Shown here: piece after piece, positions 22,653 through 33,534 of the stretch
How positions within the stretch are numbered: the stretch's first letter is position 1
Layout of the letters: every line of letters starts with the position of its first letter
Assembly (NCBI GenBank): GCA_002104905.1
Contig: MCFE01000395.1
Location: forward strand, 18,027 to 82,026
DNA: 64,000 nucleotides
DNA from: Basidiobolus meristosporus CBS 931.73
Taxonomy: Eukaryota; Basidiobolomycota; Basidiobolomycetes; Basidiobolales; Basidiobolaceae
Direction: 5' to 3'
Made by a program: the position numbers and the translations under genes
Notes under the pieces: model-generated
The model's database searches: none
The model's input: the letters and a program-made list of their open reading frames with translations, nothing else
Told to the model about the DNA's origin: nothing

Positions 22653-25600
22653 ATGATGACTTCTACCAGCAAACAGAGCAACTCCAACATCTTCCCTGTA
22701 AAGGGGAGGTCTGATGGGAAGAACTACAGACTTTGGAGAATCAAGATGCAGATCCATCTTGAGGAAAGAAAGCTTTGGAACATAGTAACAGGAAAGGAAG
22801 TTGAGCCCAAAGGAACAGCAGAAGATTTGGAGAAGTTTCAACGGAAGGAGAGAAAGGCCTTCAATACCATATTCATCAATGTGCAAGATTCCTTCATTGG
22901 ACAAATCCATGCCTCAAATACTGCCAAAGCAGCATGGGAATCCTTAGAGAAGATCTTTAGAGCAAAGTCAGTATCAAGCAAGCTTTATTTGAAACAAAAG
23001 TTCTTCAACATGAGGAAGAAGCCAGATGATGACATGCTACAACTCATTAACAGAATGGAGACACTTACAGAAGAACTTTACAGTATTAATGCTGGTGAAG
23101 ATGATGAAGAAAAGATACTCTGTCTGCTTTGCAGCCTAGCAGACAAGTATGAGCCACTCATACTTTCTTTTGAAAGCAGAGAAGACAACTTAACTTTAGA
23201 CTATGTAAAAAGAAGACTTCTCCATGAAGTACTCAGATGTAATGATCAAGCAGAGAAAATTGAAGATAATGCTTTATTCAGTTCAGAAAGATACACAGAA
23301 AAGAAGGGAAAGCAACAAAACCAAAGAAAACCTGGCTGCTGTAACTACTGTAAAAAGCCAGGACACTGGGCAAGAGAATGCAAGAAGAAACAAGCAGACC
23401 AAAAACAGAAACTAGAGCAGGCAAACCATACAACTACTGATGAACAGTTATTTGTAACTGTACAAGAGAGTGCAAATAACCAAAGTAATGAATGGTATAT
23501 TGACTCTGGAGCATCATAGCATATTTGTGGTATAAAGAATTGGTTGAGCAACTTAAAGACTATTCCCGTAAGAAAGGTTTATCTGGGAGATAACTCTGCA
23601 TTAGAAGCTACCAACAGCTTACAGCTAAATATGAGTGATAACTCAGGGGCAACAACAGCAAAACTGACTGACGTACTCTATGTACCTGGAATAGCTAAGA
23701 ACCTACTCTCAGTCAGTAAAGCAACTACTCAGGGACTGAAATTTGTTTTTACTAAGCTGAGCTGCTCAATGTTGAGTGAAAATGGACAAAAATTAGTTTT
23801 GGGAATCAGATATCACAATATATGCAAGTTACAATGCAAGATCGTTGTACCTGAGCATGTCAACATTGCTGAAACTGATGAAACCAGCTGGGGGACATGG
23901 CATAGGAGGCTAGGACACATAGGGGAACAGAAAATGAGCCAATTGGTGAAAAATCAACTAGTTTTGGGCCTAAATTACACAATTCCAATCAAATAGAATG
24001 TCTGTAAGGGATGTTCATATGGCAAACACGCTAGGCAACATTTCAAGAGCTCAGGAGGCATCAATACCACCAAAATACTAGCTATTGTACACTCAGACAT
24101 ATGTGGCCCCATGAGAACACTGTCCTTTAGAGCCAAGAGATACTTTATGACGTTTATTGATGACAAGATAAGATATACATGGGTGTACTTCCTCAAAACA
24201 AATGATGAAGCTTTAGAGACGTTTAAGCACTTCAAGAACATGACAGAAACACAAACTGGGTGTAAATTGAAGGTGCTACAAAGTGATAATGGAGGAAAAT
24301 ACTGCTCAAAAGAGTTTGCAACATACTGCACATCTACTGGTATACTTCAACAGACTACTGTTCCTCATACTCTGCAGAAAAAAGGAGTAGCAGAACGTGC
24401 AAATAGAATGATAGTAGAGATGGGAAGATCTATGCTACATGATAAGGGAATGGACTACAAGTTTTGGGCTGAATCTGTTGCTACCACTGTATACATCAAG
24501 AACAGATGCCCAACAACGGCACTACGTGAATCTACACCCTTTGCAGCATATACAGGCAAAAAACCAGATCTCCAGCACCTCAGGATCTTTGGCAGTGATG
24601 TTTTTTGTCACATCCCTGACAAAAAACGCTCAAAGTTGGAACCAAAGAGTAGGAAAGGGATCTTTCTTGGGTATTTTGAAGATACTAAAGGGTATTGAGT
24701 GTATGATGGCAAAATTCAGAAGCTGATCAAGAGCAGGGACATTGTATTTGAGGAGAATTCAGATCATAAAGCCACAGAAATCATTGGCCAGCTGCCTGAT
24801 GATGCAATCAACACTAATGAAGAAGATACGTACCAAATCCAGCCAGATATGGAAGATACTTCTACCAGTTCCAGATCAGAGCAGATTATCCCAGATAGGA
24901 GAACTACTAGAATAAGAAATGCCTCTGGATCCTGGTGGCAGACATCCAATGATCATGAAGAAGCGTATCTTGCATTATGTGTCAAACCTCAGAATCTGGA
25001 ACAGGCAATGCAAAGTCCAGATGCTACTATGTGGCAACAAGCCATGCAGGAGGAGTACTAATCACTGATCAAGGCAAAAACATGGGAACTGGTAGATTTA
25101 CCAAATGGGAGAAAGCCAATAGGATGTAGATGGGTCTACAAGAACAAGATAACCTCAAATGATGCTGTTGATGAGTACAAGGCTAGAGTGGTAGCTAAAG
25201 GCTATTTCCAGATCCAGCGACTAGACTTTAAGGAAACATTTGCTCCGGTTGCCAAGTTTAACTCTATTAGGACAGTTCTAGCTCTGGCAGCTCTACACAG
25301 TCTAGATCTACACCAAATGGACGTCAAAACAGCCTTTCTAAATGGGGATCTGCAAGAAACTATATATATGGAGCAACCAGAAGGTTTTACCAATCCAAAT
25401 GGCCCCCATAAGGTGTACAAACTTAGAAAATTGTTGTATGGGCTTAAGCAGGCACCCAGAGCATGGTATAACAAGATTGACATAAATCTAGAGGAAATTG
25501 GTTTCTCTTGTAGCACTGCAGATCACAGAATATATGTAAAACAGCTCAAAAAGGGTGTGATCATCCTAGTTCTTTATGTGGACAACCTAATTATAGCTAC

Positions 25601-26567
25601 AAGTGACCAAGAGGCACTTAAACAGACTAAATCAGATCTCTTCAGCAAGTTTGAGATGAAAGATCCTGGAAAATTGAGTTATTTTCTTGGAATTGAGGTC
25701 AGATTTGACATACCTATGCAGAAAACTGTGCTGAGTTAGTCTAAGTGCATCAGGGACATTCTTAGACGCTTCAAAATGGAAAATTGCAAACCTGCAGTAA
25801 CCCCTATGTACAATAACCTGAAATTAAGCAAATCTCAGCCAGTTATAGATGAAAACAGCTCATATATGGACCAAAACTTTCCCTATCAATCAATGGTTGG
25901 TAGCTTAATGTACTTGATGGTGTCCACACGCCCAGATATTGCAGTGGCAGTTGGAATAGTCAGTCAATTCAGGCAGAATTATGGATCAGATCAAATTGCA
26001 GCAGTTAAACGGATTTTCAGATATCTACAAGGTACCATAAATATGGTACTGGGATACTCTGGAGCAGCTAATAGGCAAAAATTTGATGGTTATAGTGATT
26101 CAGATTGGGGTAGGGATCTGATTGACAGATGCTCTACCACAGGCTATGTATTTCTTTATGCTGGTGCAGCTATTACTTGGAATTGCAAGAAACAACCAAC
26201 TGTGGCCCTATCTACAACTGAAGCCAAATATATGGCTGCATGTCAAGCAACTAAGAAGGCTTTATGGCTACAAAAATTATTCAAAGACTTAGGTTTTGAT
26301 TCAGATGAACCAACATGTGTTTACAAGGATAATCAAAGTTGTATTTCATTAGCTAGAAATCCTACTAATTGTGCCAGAACTAAGCACATTGATATACAGC
26401 ATCACTTTGTGAGGGAAGCTCTAGAAAATAACTTAGTGGAGTTAGTTTACTGCCGAACTGACAAAATGGTGGCAGACATATTGACAAAACCACTAGCTAG
26501 ACCACAGTTTGAGATCCTTAGAGAGAAATTGGGATTAAGAAATTATTTAGTTGAGGGGGATTGTTGA
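22653..26567 (+). pseudogene. Copia gag-pol polyprotein of C1-B, all domains present but inactivated
   Basis: The start is at about 22,656. Gag has the DUF4219/UBN2-like block (NYRLWRIKMQIHLEERKLW) and a complete knuckle CNYCKKPGHWAREC. Protease WYIDSGAS is followed by TAG at 23,518, where C1-A has the Gln codon CAG. GAG-pre-integrase: TWHRRLGHIGEQ. Integrase (24,060-24,698): HSDICGP, LQSDNGGKY, GVAERANR. Stops follow at about 24,697 and 25,060. RT: KTAFLNGDL, LYGLKQAPRAW, and YVDN in place of YVDD, which removes a metal-binding aspartate. TAG at 25,737 replaces the Gln of LSQSK, as in C1-A. RNase H (25,920-26,560) is open: YSDSDWGRD, LSTTEAKYMA, TKHIDIQHH and DILTKPLARP. It ends just before the polypurine tract TTGAGGGGGA. 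Confidence 0.88.
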
Positions 26568-26930
26568 AATATTGGACTAGTTGGTATCATTCAGCAGCTA
26601 AAAGCTTACTTAGCAATTCTAGACTAGTCTTAGTCACTGTAGGACTCATTTACTGCCTTAACTTTGCCACTTTCTCCAAATATATGATCTTTTTATTATT
26701 CCCCTATAGTCAGGATCAAATTAGCACTACTACCAAACATTATGTACCAACCCTGAAACTGCTACTGGATGCTCCTGAATATTGAAAAACCCTCCCTACT
26801 TAGTGTTACAGCTGTATTACTTCTACAAAGGTATAAATACTGAGCTTCTTTATGATTAAACAATAGTTCAACTATTATCACTATTTCTTGATAAGCTCCT
26901 TATATCCAAATCACTTCTTAAATTGCAACA
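26562..26930 (+). repeat. C1-B 3' LTR
   Basis: 369 bp; preceded by the polypurine tract and followed directly by gypsy RT sequence of G1-B. Confidence 0.9.
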
Positions 26931-29108
26931 ATTACAAGTACTTAGTCATGTGTTTTGGCCTCACCAATGCCCCTGCAACTTTCATGACCCTGAAGCAGAC
27001 TGTCTTCCAGGAGTACTTAGACAAGTTTGTCATAATCTACCTAGATGATATACTGATATACAGCAAGACAGATGAGGATCACTTGGTGCACATTGAAAAG
27101 GTCTTGAAGAAACTAAGAGAGAACAAGCTATATGGCAAGCTTGCCAAGTGTGAATTCTTCAAGGAACATGTTGAATACCTGGGACACATAGTGACTAGCA
27201 CAGGAGTGACCTTAGACCCTAAGAAGGTTGAAGTTATCAACAACCTGAAGCAGCCCCATAGCATATCAGAACTCATATCATTCCTTGGAATGGCTTTCTA
27301 TTATTGGAGATTTGTCAAGTCTTTTGCAAGTATTGCAGCCTCTTTAACTGATATCCTCAAGAAAGACAATACCAACATGTGGGACATAGCTTGTCAGACT
27401 GCCTTCCAGACGCTCAAGAAAGAACTTGCTAAGCTTCCAAGCCTAAGAGTACCAGACTTCAAAAAAGTGTCCACTCTGTACACAGATGCTTCATATTATG
27501 CAATTGGTGGAGTGCTGAGCCAAGAACACAAGGGAAAGGACTACCTGTTGCCTTTGGATCCAAGAAACTGAACTCAGCAAAACAAAACTATTGAGTGCAT
27601 GAGCAGGAGATGCTTGCTTTAATACACTGTTTGAAGACATGGAGATGCTATATTGAAGGAGTCAAATGTACTGTGAAGACTGATCATGCCTCCCAGTAGT
27701 ATATATTTACTCAGAAGGTACTCTCTAGAAGAATGACAAGATGGGGTGAATACAATCATCAATTTGACCTGGAGAATGTCTACTGCCCTGGAAAAAACAA
27801 CAAGGTTTCTGATGCCTTATCAAAATTAGATCAAGTTTCACAACTCAACTTGGTGCATGAATCAGACTGGCCTAGCCTATTACCAAAGTACTTGGAGGAC
27901 CAAGCCATTCCCAAAGAGGTGGATGAAGATATCACAAAGATAATCCGTGATGAAGCCAGCAAATTTGCAGTACAGGATGAAACACTCTACCAAATTGTTG
28001 ATGGAAGCCCTATTGCCTATTGCCCTTATGTTTCTTGCCTGGATTTAATAACTAAGCTACACAATGGATATGGATATCTTGAAATTGAAGGAACCTATAG
28101 CCTTGTGAAAGCCAGAGCATGGTGGCCCAGAATGAAACAAGGCATTGAAAAGCTAGTGAAACATGCCCAAGTTGCCAAATCAACCAAGGCCAACCACAGA
28201 GAATTGCTGAACTTTTTACCTTGGAGCCTGTAAGACCATTTAAAAGATGTGGAATTGACTTTACTGGAAGACTGCCAACTACTAGGAAATGCAACTGATG
28301 GATCCTAATAGCAATTGACCATGCCACAAAATGGCCAGTGGCTAAAGCTGTACATATAGCCAGTGAACAAGAAGTTGCAAGTTTCATCTACCAGATCTTA
28401 TCTGATAGAGGAGCAAACTTTATGGCAAAGACATTAGAGGCTTACCTGGAAATGCATCAGATCAGACACTTGAAAACCTTGGTATATCACCCCAGAACTA
28501 ATGAGGTCACTGAGCGGTTTAATGGATTATTTGGAAAAATGCTGACCAAGAATGCAAATGGAGTTGTCAGTAGATGGGATGAATATATAGACCAAGCACT
28601 CTTTGCATGCAGAGTCAGAGTACACAACACCACCCAGCAATCACCTTTTACCTAGTGTATGGATGTGAACCAAGGATTCCAGGAGATCTCACACAACCAA
28701 AGCTTACAGACACCTTAGAAGATAAACTCAGTCAGCCAAGTAGACAACAGCAACTGGAACAAAGACGTCAAGAGGCACAGACCAAAGTATCTCAAAGTGC
28801 AGAAAAGATGAAGCAGCAATTTGATAAGACTATAGCACCAGAAGCATTGACAGTTGGGAACTTTGTATTGTTAAGAAACAACACTTGGAAGAAGTTTGAG
28901 CCACAATGGACAGGACCATTCAAGATCATCAGAGAATGTCCATTTGCAACTTACCAACTGGTGGACAAACAAGGCAACAACCAGGAAGACTTAGTGCATA
29001 GGGACAGACTCAAGCTTGCAAGACGTGCTAATAATACTGAACCATCAAGATATTGGTATCACAAGAAAAGAGATTCAGGAGAACCCTCTCAACCTTGGTA
29101 GGGGTGAA

Positions 29109-29474
29109 TGTTATGATCTGCTGCTTGAATGTTTAAGTTAGATTAGTTTTTAGTCAAATCAATTAGTATATGTTTAGGTTATCAGTATATCAGTATTATC
29201 TAGCAAGTCAGTAGCATTAGTTAGCAAATGAATCAGCAGATCCTTATCAGACAGAAATAGATATTTAGTAGGATCTTATTCGGTGATGATGATGCAATCA
29301 AATGAGTCATCAGCCACAACCTACATTAGGAAATACAATTAGTCAGCAATTGATCTGGTAAAATATATATAAGGAGCTGCTGGAACCTGAATAAAAATCA
29401 GTTCAGGTTTTAGTGAATACAATACTAGCTAAACTCCCTATTCCCCTATAACTCTTATACCAAAACTTGTCACA
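29109..29474 (+). repeat. G1-B 3' LTR
   Basis: 366 bp, starting TGTTATGATCTGC and ending TTGTCACA. The preceding GGTAGGGGTGAA is the likely polypurine tract. Confidence 0.88.
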
Positions 29475-29995
29475 ACAGTAAGCAGGAAGCTATAGTTTTT
29501 TTTAACTCAAACTATATGTGGAATACCTAAGGTAGCAGTGGGTAAGCAAATAAAGAGGGGTGATTCTACAGTGGGATATATGGAATACACAAGGGGAGGT
29601 AGATAAAGGAAATACCATTTGGAAAATTGATATGGCAGCATTACATGGAGCTAGCTGTAGGCCACCATACTGCCATAATACTGCCATCCAAGGCTGGCAG
29701 AGAGGCCATCAAAACACCATCAAGTTTTTTGCCATATAAGGCATTTGGATATATTGGCTAGTTAGATCCACTCAAATAGTTTTAGCAGACCAGCACCACA
29801 ACAATGCCATGCCACCCTTGGCAAAACACTCTAGCAACATGGTTGTGTTTTTCAACTTTATTTTGCTGTAAATCAGCCAATTGCTATCATGATTCCATTG
29901 TAAGATTGTGTACATGGTCATTATTTCCAAGCTGCTGGTATTACAGCAGTCTCCTGGCCAGATCTTGATGGATTATCCAGATTTGATCCACCTGC
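29475..29995. other. A+T-rich stretch without a recognised gene, probably the tail of Plavaka copy 2
   Basis: No convincing reading frame was seen. It lies between the right end of G1-B and the start of copia fragment C1-C, and by the target-site argument continues the sequence left of 19,944. Confidence 0.4.
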
Positions 29996-30126
29996 AGGAC
30001 CAAACTCTTCTTTATGGGGTTGTTTTATGGGGTTGAGCAGGCACCCAAAGCATGGTTAAACAAGATTGACACATATCCAGAGGAGATTGGGTTCCCTTGT
30101 AGCACTGCAGTTCACTGTATCTGTGT

Positions 30127-30505
30127 GAAACTGTTGCAATTTAAGAAGTGATTTGGATATAAGGAGCTTATCAAGAAATAGTGATAATAGTTGAACTGTT
30201 GTTTATTCATAAAGAAGCTCAGTATTTATACCTTTGTAGAAGTAATACAGCTGCAACACTAAGTAGGGAGGGTTTCTCAATATTCAGGAGCATTCTGTAA
30301 CAGTTTCAGGGTTAGTACATAATGTTTGGTAGTAGTGCTAATTTGATCCTGACTATAGGGGAATAGTGAAAAGATCATATATCTGGAGAAAGTGGCAAAG
30401 TTAAGGCAGTAAATGAGTCCTACAGTGACTAAGACTAGCCCAGAATTGTTAAGTAAATTTTTAGCTGCTGAATGATACCAAATAGTCCAATATTTCAACA
30501 GAAAC
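30127..30505 (-). repeat. Solo C1 LTR nested in C1-C
   Basis: 369 bp (30,132-30,500), opposite in orientation to its host, flanked by the 5-bp duplication GAAAC (30,127-30,131 and 30,501-30,505). Confidence 0.92.
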
Positions 30506-31521
30506 AGCTTAAAATGGGAATAATTATCCTAATACTTTATGTAGACAATCTTCTATTAGCTATAAGTGATCAAGGGGCACTTAAACAGACAAAATGACAA
30601 CTCATCAGCAGGTTTAAGATGAAAGATCTTGGAATATCAAGCTATCTTCTTGAAATTAAAGTCAAATCTGACATATCTACACCAAATATTGTGCTGAATC
30701 ACTCTAAGTAGATTTGGGACATTCTTGATGCTTCAAAATGAAAAATTTTAAGCCTGGAGCAACCCCCTGGGACAATAATCTGAAATAGATTGAATCACAG
30801 CTTGTTCTGAATGAAAACAGCTCATATATGGGCCAATGAAATCCCTATCAATCAATGGTTGTTAGGCTGATGTAGCTAGGGGTGTGTACAAGTCCATATA
30901 TTACATTGACAGTTGGAATAGTCAGTCAACTCAGGATAAATATGCATCTGGTCAGATTTCAGCAGTTAAGCAAATCTGCAGATGTGTGCAAGGTACCATC
31001 AATATGGTTCAGAAATTATCCAGAGCAGACAATAGGCAAAGATTTAATGGCAATAGTGATTCAGATTGGGGTAGGGATCTAATTGACAGATGCCCTACCA
31101 CTGGGCACGTAATTCTATATGCTGGTTCAGTTTTTACTTGGAATTGCAAGAAACAACCATTTGTAGCCCTATCTACAACTGAGGCGGAATTCATGGCTGC
31201 TTGCCAAGCAACTAAGGAGGCTATATGGTTACAGATATTATCCAAAGGCCAAGGTTTCACTTTAAATGAACCAACATGTATCTACAAGGATAATCAAAGC
31301 TGTATTTCATCAGCTAGGAATTCTACTAATCATGCCAGTACCAAGCACATAGTTATATGACACCACTTTGTAAAAGAAGCTGCAGAAGGAGTTTAGTAGA
31401 GATAGCTTGCTGCCCAACTGAAAAAAAGATGGCAGATACATTGATAAAGCCACTACCTAGGCCACAATTTGAGAATTCTGGAGAGAAATTGCGATTAAGA
31501 AATTTATTTATTGAGGGGGAG

Positions 31522-31890
31522 TGATAGAATAATGGACTGTGTGGTATCATCCAGCAGCTAAAAACTCACTCAGCAATTCTGTACTAGTCCTAGTCACTGT
31601 AGGACTAATTTATAGCCCTAACTTTGCTACTTTCTTTCAGATCTAGAATCCTATGATTATTCCCCTATAGTCAAGATCAAATTAGCACTTTTATCATAGA
31701 CTAAGTACTGATTCTGAAGCTTCTACAGAGTGCTCCTTAAAGTAAAGATACCCTCCTTATTTGGTGCTGTATTTATACTGCTCCCGCAAAGGTATAGATA
31801 CTGCACTTCTTTATGAATAGGCAATAATGCAATCATTATTATTATCTCTTGATTTATTCCTTATTTCCAACACACTTTTAAATTACAACA
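31522..31890 (+). repeat. C1-C 3' LTR
   Basis: 369 bp, diverged from the C1 consensus (TGATAGAATAATGG start for TGTTGAAATATTGG; AATTACAACA end). Confidence 0.75.
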
Positions 31891-32817
31891 CCTCCTGAGT
31901 TGCTTGAAAAGCAGTCATATATTCTGCCTTACTTGTAGATATGGCTACAGTTGGTTGCTTCTTGTAATTTCAAGCAATAGCTGCACCAGCATAAAGAAAT
32001 ATATACATAGTAGTAGTGCATCTGTTGATTACATCTCTACCCCAATCTGAATATTCATAGCCAATAAATATTTTCCTATTGGCTGCTCAAAAGCATCCCA
32101 AAACCATATTAATGGCACTTTAGAGATATCTGAGAATTTGCTTAACGGCTGCAATTTGATCAGATCCTTAATGCTGCATGAATCAGCTGACAATTCCCAA
32201 TGCCACTGCAATATTTGGACATGTAGATACCATCAGGTATATCATGCTTCTAATCATTAATTCATAGGATAGGTTTTGGTCCATGCCTGAGCTCTTTTCA
32301 TCTGAAATTGGTTAAGATTTGCACAATTTCAGGTGATTGTCTATGAGGATTGCTCCTGGTTTGCAATTTTCCATTTTAAAGCCAATAAGAGTGTTCCTGA
32401 TGTGCTTGGACTAATTTAGAACAGTTTTCTGCATAGACATTCTAGATTTGACTGAGATTCCAAGAAAATAGCTAAATTTTTCATGACATTGCATCTCAAT
32501 CCTGCTGGAGAGTTGTGATCTTGTCTGTTTAAGTGCCTCCTGGTCACTTGTAGCTATTATTAGGTTGTTGACATAAAGTACCAAGATAATTAATCCCTTT
32601 TAAAGCTGGTCTACATTTATTCTCTGATCTGCAGTGCTGTAAAGGAACCCAACCTCCTCTAGATATGAGTCAATCTTGTTAATGTTGCAATATTCTGAGA
32701 AGTAATGGAGGTGATGCAGAAAACTACAGGATTTACATGTTATTCACTTGTAGATTTATTGTTCCAAAGTATGGTATTAATACTTTTGATAAAGTAGAGC
32801 AAACAAATTTGTAGGGT

Positions 32818-33175
32818 TTGTTTGTTGTAAGAGTCTTGGAGATATTGGAAGTGATTGGGAGAACAAGTAAATTATGGGGTTTTCACTTAATGATTTATTG
32901 AATGTAAAAGTATTATTTATACTTTTACCTGGTCTTGGCATTACAAACACGTGGAATAGGTTAAGGAAGGTCCCAAGAACATGTGTGCAAAGTTTGGGCT
33001 GTTTGGACAACTTTGAGAATTTTCATGTTCTGGGTACCTGGTATTTTGGTGAAAATATTCTAAGTAAATCCCAACAAGGAATTTGGTCAGTATTTTCCAG
33101 GATTTGAAGGTAATGATCTAAGTGACTAAGTTAGGTGAATATTTAGGTGGAAATACAAATTTTTACAACATTGTT
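32818..33175 (-). repeat. Solo C2 LTR nested in the left LTR of C3
   Basis: 348 bp (32,823-33,170), TGTTGTAAGAG...TTTTACAACA, flanked by the 5-bp duplication TTGTT (32,818-32,822 and 33,171-33,175). Confidence 0.92.
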
Positions 33176-33187
33176 AAGGAAGGTCCC

Positions 33188-33534
33188 TGTTGTAGAAATA
33201 TGTAATTCCACCTGAATATTCACCTAACTTAGTTGCTAAGTTTTACCTTCATATCCTAGAGAATACTGACCAAATTCCTTGTTGGGATTTACTTAGAATA
33301 TTTTCATCAAAATACCAGGTACCCAGAACATGAAAATTCTCAAAGTTGTCCAAACAGCCCCAAACTTTGCACACATGTTCTTGGGACCTTCCTTCATATA
33401 TGCTATGTGCTTGTAATGCCACAACTATGTAAGCGTATAAATACCACTTTGACATTCAATAAATCAATAAGTGGGTACCACATAATCTACTTGTTCTACC
33501 AATCACTTCCAATATTGCCAACACTCTCACAACA
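33188..33534 (+). repeat. C2-A 5' LTR and primer site
   Basis: 347 bp, ending CTCTCACAACA. It is followed at 33,535 by GGTTATGAGCCCC, again complementary to the initiator tRNA-Met anticodon loop. Confidence 0.9.

Larger units (their letters stand above)
22246..26935 (+). mobile_element. Ty1/copia LTR retrotransposon C1-B (nested in G1-B)
   Basis: LTRs of 369 bp (22,251-22,619 and 26,562-26,930) with TG...CA ends. The flanks are ATTAT and ATTAC, a 5-bp duplication with one change; the uninterrupted gypsy copies read ATTAC. The element is 4,680 bp. The LTRs differ at about 20 sites by eye, so it is older than C1-A. Confidence 0.9.
20459..29101 (+). pseudogene. Gypsy gag-pol of G1-B, split by C1-B inside RT
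   Basis: Gag (20,459-21,334) has the retrotransposon-gag domain, a TAG at about 20,834 where G1-D has Tyr, and an intact CCHC knuckle (CFSCHQQGHIAKYC). Protease MIDSGASNEYMSEQF follows an internal deletion of roughly 57 nt relative to G1-A. RT runs 21,660-22,250 ([30 protein letters not shown]), is interrupted by C1-B, and resumes at 26,931 ([19 protein letters not shown]). RNase H (TDASYYAIGGVLSQ) ends frameshifted near 27,570. Integrase: the zinc-binding part loses the CPNC cysteines to a one-base deletion near 28,160 shared with G1-D. The core has LSDRGANFMAK and NEVTERFNGL. The C-terminus (28,607-29,101) has the GPF-type module WTGPFKII. Defective. Confidence 0.85.
19944..29474 (+). mobile_element. 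Ty3/gypsy LTR retrotransposon G1-B (hosts C1-B)
   Basis: LTRs lie at 19,944-20,308 and 29,109-29,474. The target duplication is imperfect (ATAG against ACAG, 4 bp). Without C1-B (22,251-26,930 plus its duplication) the element is about 4.85 kb, matching G1-A and G1-D. It is plus oriented. Confidence 0.85.
16644..29995 (+). mobile_element. Plavaka-like (CACTA) DNA transposon copy 2, interrupted by G1-B
   Basis: Positions 16,680-19,790 are collinear with copy 1. G1-A sits on its left (4-bp duplication CAGT) and G1-B interrupts its right part at 19,943/29,475. Sequence at 29,475-29,995 has no gene and is probably the trailing part of the same unit, ending where copia fragment C1-C begins. Neither terminus was found. 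The extent left of 16,644, across G1-A to 9,601, is inferred. Confidence 0.5.
29996..31890 (+). mobile_element. 5'-truncated copia fragment C1-C: partial RT, RNase H and 3' LTR
   Basis: It starts abruptly inside RT near LYGLKQAPRAW (decayed). A solo C1 LTR interrupts it at 30,132-30,500. It continues through degraded RT, an RNase H frame (30,884-31,360: DSDWGRDLIDRCPTTGH, LSTTEAEFMAACQATKE, YKDNQSCISSARN) and a polypurine tract TTGAGGGGGA to a diverged 369-bp 3' LTR (31,522-31,890). At the conserved LSQSK site it has His (CAC) rather than TAG. It ends directly against minus-strand copia element C4. Confidence 0.75.

Noticed and set aside
4411-25739. TAG as a sense codon for Gln in this organism
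   Set aside because: Other TAG positions in the repeats replace Lys or Tyr codons as well, and the four host genes read well with the standard code and end in TGA or TAA. One shared TAG is not enough.
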